15,344 bases of DNA, taken from the NCBI GenBank assembly GCA_965652775.1, contig CBFGXP010000086.1, positions 1 to 15,344 on the forward strand, in the 5' to 3' direction. This document shows positions 15,134 to 15,344 of the stretch, piece after piece (within the stretch, counting starts at the first letter, position 1; each line of letters starts with the position of its first letter). The stretch comes from VBAS01 sp965652775. GTDB taxonomy: Bacteria; Bacteroidota; Bacteroidia; Chitinophagales; Chitinophagaceae. Both the position numbers and the translations under genes were made by a program. Below the pieces are notes generated by a model that was not told where the DNA came from, did not search any database, and saw only the letters and a list, made by a program, of their open reading frames with translations.

Positions 15134-15344
15134 TTAGAAATTAAAGGCCATATTCACAAAATAATAACCCCCATTATAACCAAAAGGCATTGCCTCATTT
15201 CCATATATTAATATTCCGTCAGTAGTGTTCCGGTTATTTTTCAGTCTGTCAGGATAGACATTAAAAACATTATTGGCCCCGGCTGTTATGGTTAGCCATG
15301 ATTTTGGAGTATAGCCAATACTGATATCTGTAAGAATTTTGGAC
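15134..15344 (-). CDS. TonB-dependent receptor, C-terminal fragment
   Basis: The minus strand is open from the window's right edge to a TAA at 15136-15134, giving the last 69 residues of a longer protein. They include ILTDISIGYTPKSWLTITAG, ANNVFNVYPDRLKNN, NEAMPFGYNGGYY and the end FVNMAFNF. This is the typical end of a TonB-dependent outer-membrane receptor: the GxNNxFxxYPD turn, the PFGxNGxYY strand and a terminal aromatic residue for barrel assembly. It is not of the SusC type, whose ends look different (compare NRMFTFGVKLDF). Such receptors often import metal chelates, vitamins or peptides, but the ligand cannot be judged from this fragment. The gene converges on susD and shares the terminator at 15081-15120. 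Confidence 0.85.
   Translation of the reverse strand, partial: SKILTDISIGYTPKSWLTITAGANNVFNVYPDRLKNNRNTTDGILIYGNEAMPFGYNGGYYFVNMAFNF

Noticed and set aside
1..15344. CRISPR arrays, transposases, phage genes, toxin-antitoxin pairs or defence genes
   Set aside because: I looked for regularly spaced repeats, terminal inverted repeats and such protein motifs and saw none; gene content and composition are uniform across the window.

Overview
The window reads as ordinary chromosomal DNA of a Bacteroidota bacterium, most likely of the Chitinophagaceae or a near relative. The reasons are an A+T-rich composition, a SusC/SusD outer-membrane pair, a tiny bTHX ribosomal protein gene, genes that mostly lack Shine-Dalgarno sites, and promoter-like TAnnTTTG (-7) elements with an upstream TTG/TTTG (-33). 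There is no tRNA, rRNA, CRISPR array, insertion sequence, phage gene or obvious transfer boundary.

Layout. (1) 1-1124, plus strand: the 3' end of metH (cobalamin-dependent methionine synthase, activation domain), then a cytoplasmic FKBP prolyl isomerase. (2) 1127-3277, minus strand, transcribed right to left: a LOG-family phosphoribohydrolase, a SemiSWEET sugar facilitator, a YihX-like HAD phosphatase whose GTG start lies inside the SemiSWEET gene, and an RDD membrane protein. (3) 3361-7568, plus strand: exonuclease III, a large DUF2339 membrane protein, a DUF4286 small protein, an HU DNA-binding protein with its own promoter and terminator, and a 29-residue bTHX ribosomal protein. (4) 7635-10194, minus strand: pyridoxamine 5'-phosphate oxidase (pdxH), a membrane-anchored coiled-coil protein of unknown function, and UMP kinase (pyrH). 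(5) 10522-15061, plus strand: a SusC-like TonB-dependent receptor and its SusD-like lipoprotein, preceded by a 327-bp non-coding region with a repeated motif and followed by a strong bidirectional terminator. (6) 15134-15344, minus strand: the C-terminal end of a second, non-SusC TonB-dependent receptor that runs off the window.

Functionally this is housekeeping (one-carbon metabolism, nucleotide and B6 synthesis, DNA repair, nucleoid structure, ribosome) next to an outer-membrane uptake locus. I found no clear undescribed multi-gene system. The best candidates for a second look are the LOG / SemiSWEET / HAD cluster, whose three families could form a short sugar-phosphate disposal route; the membrane-anchored coiled-coil protein beside pyrH; and the repeated motif upstream of susC.
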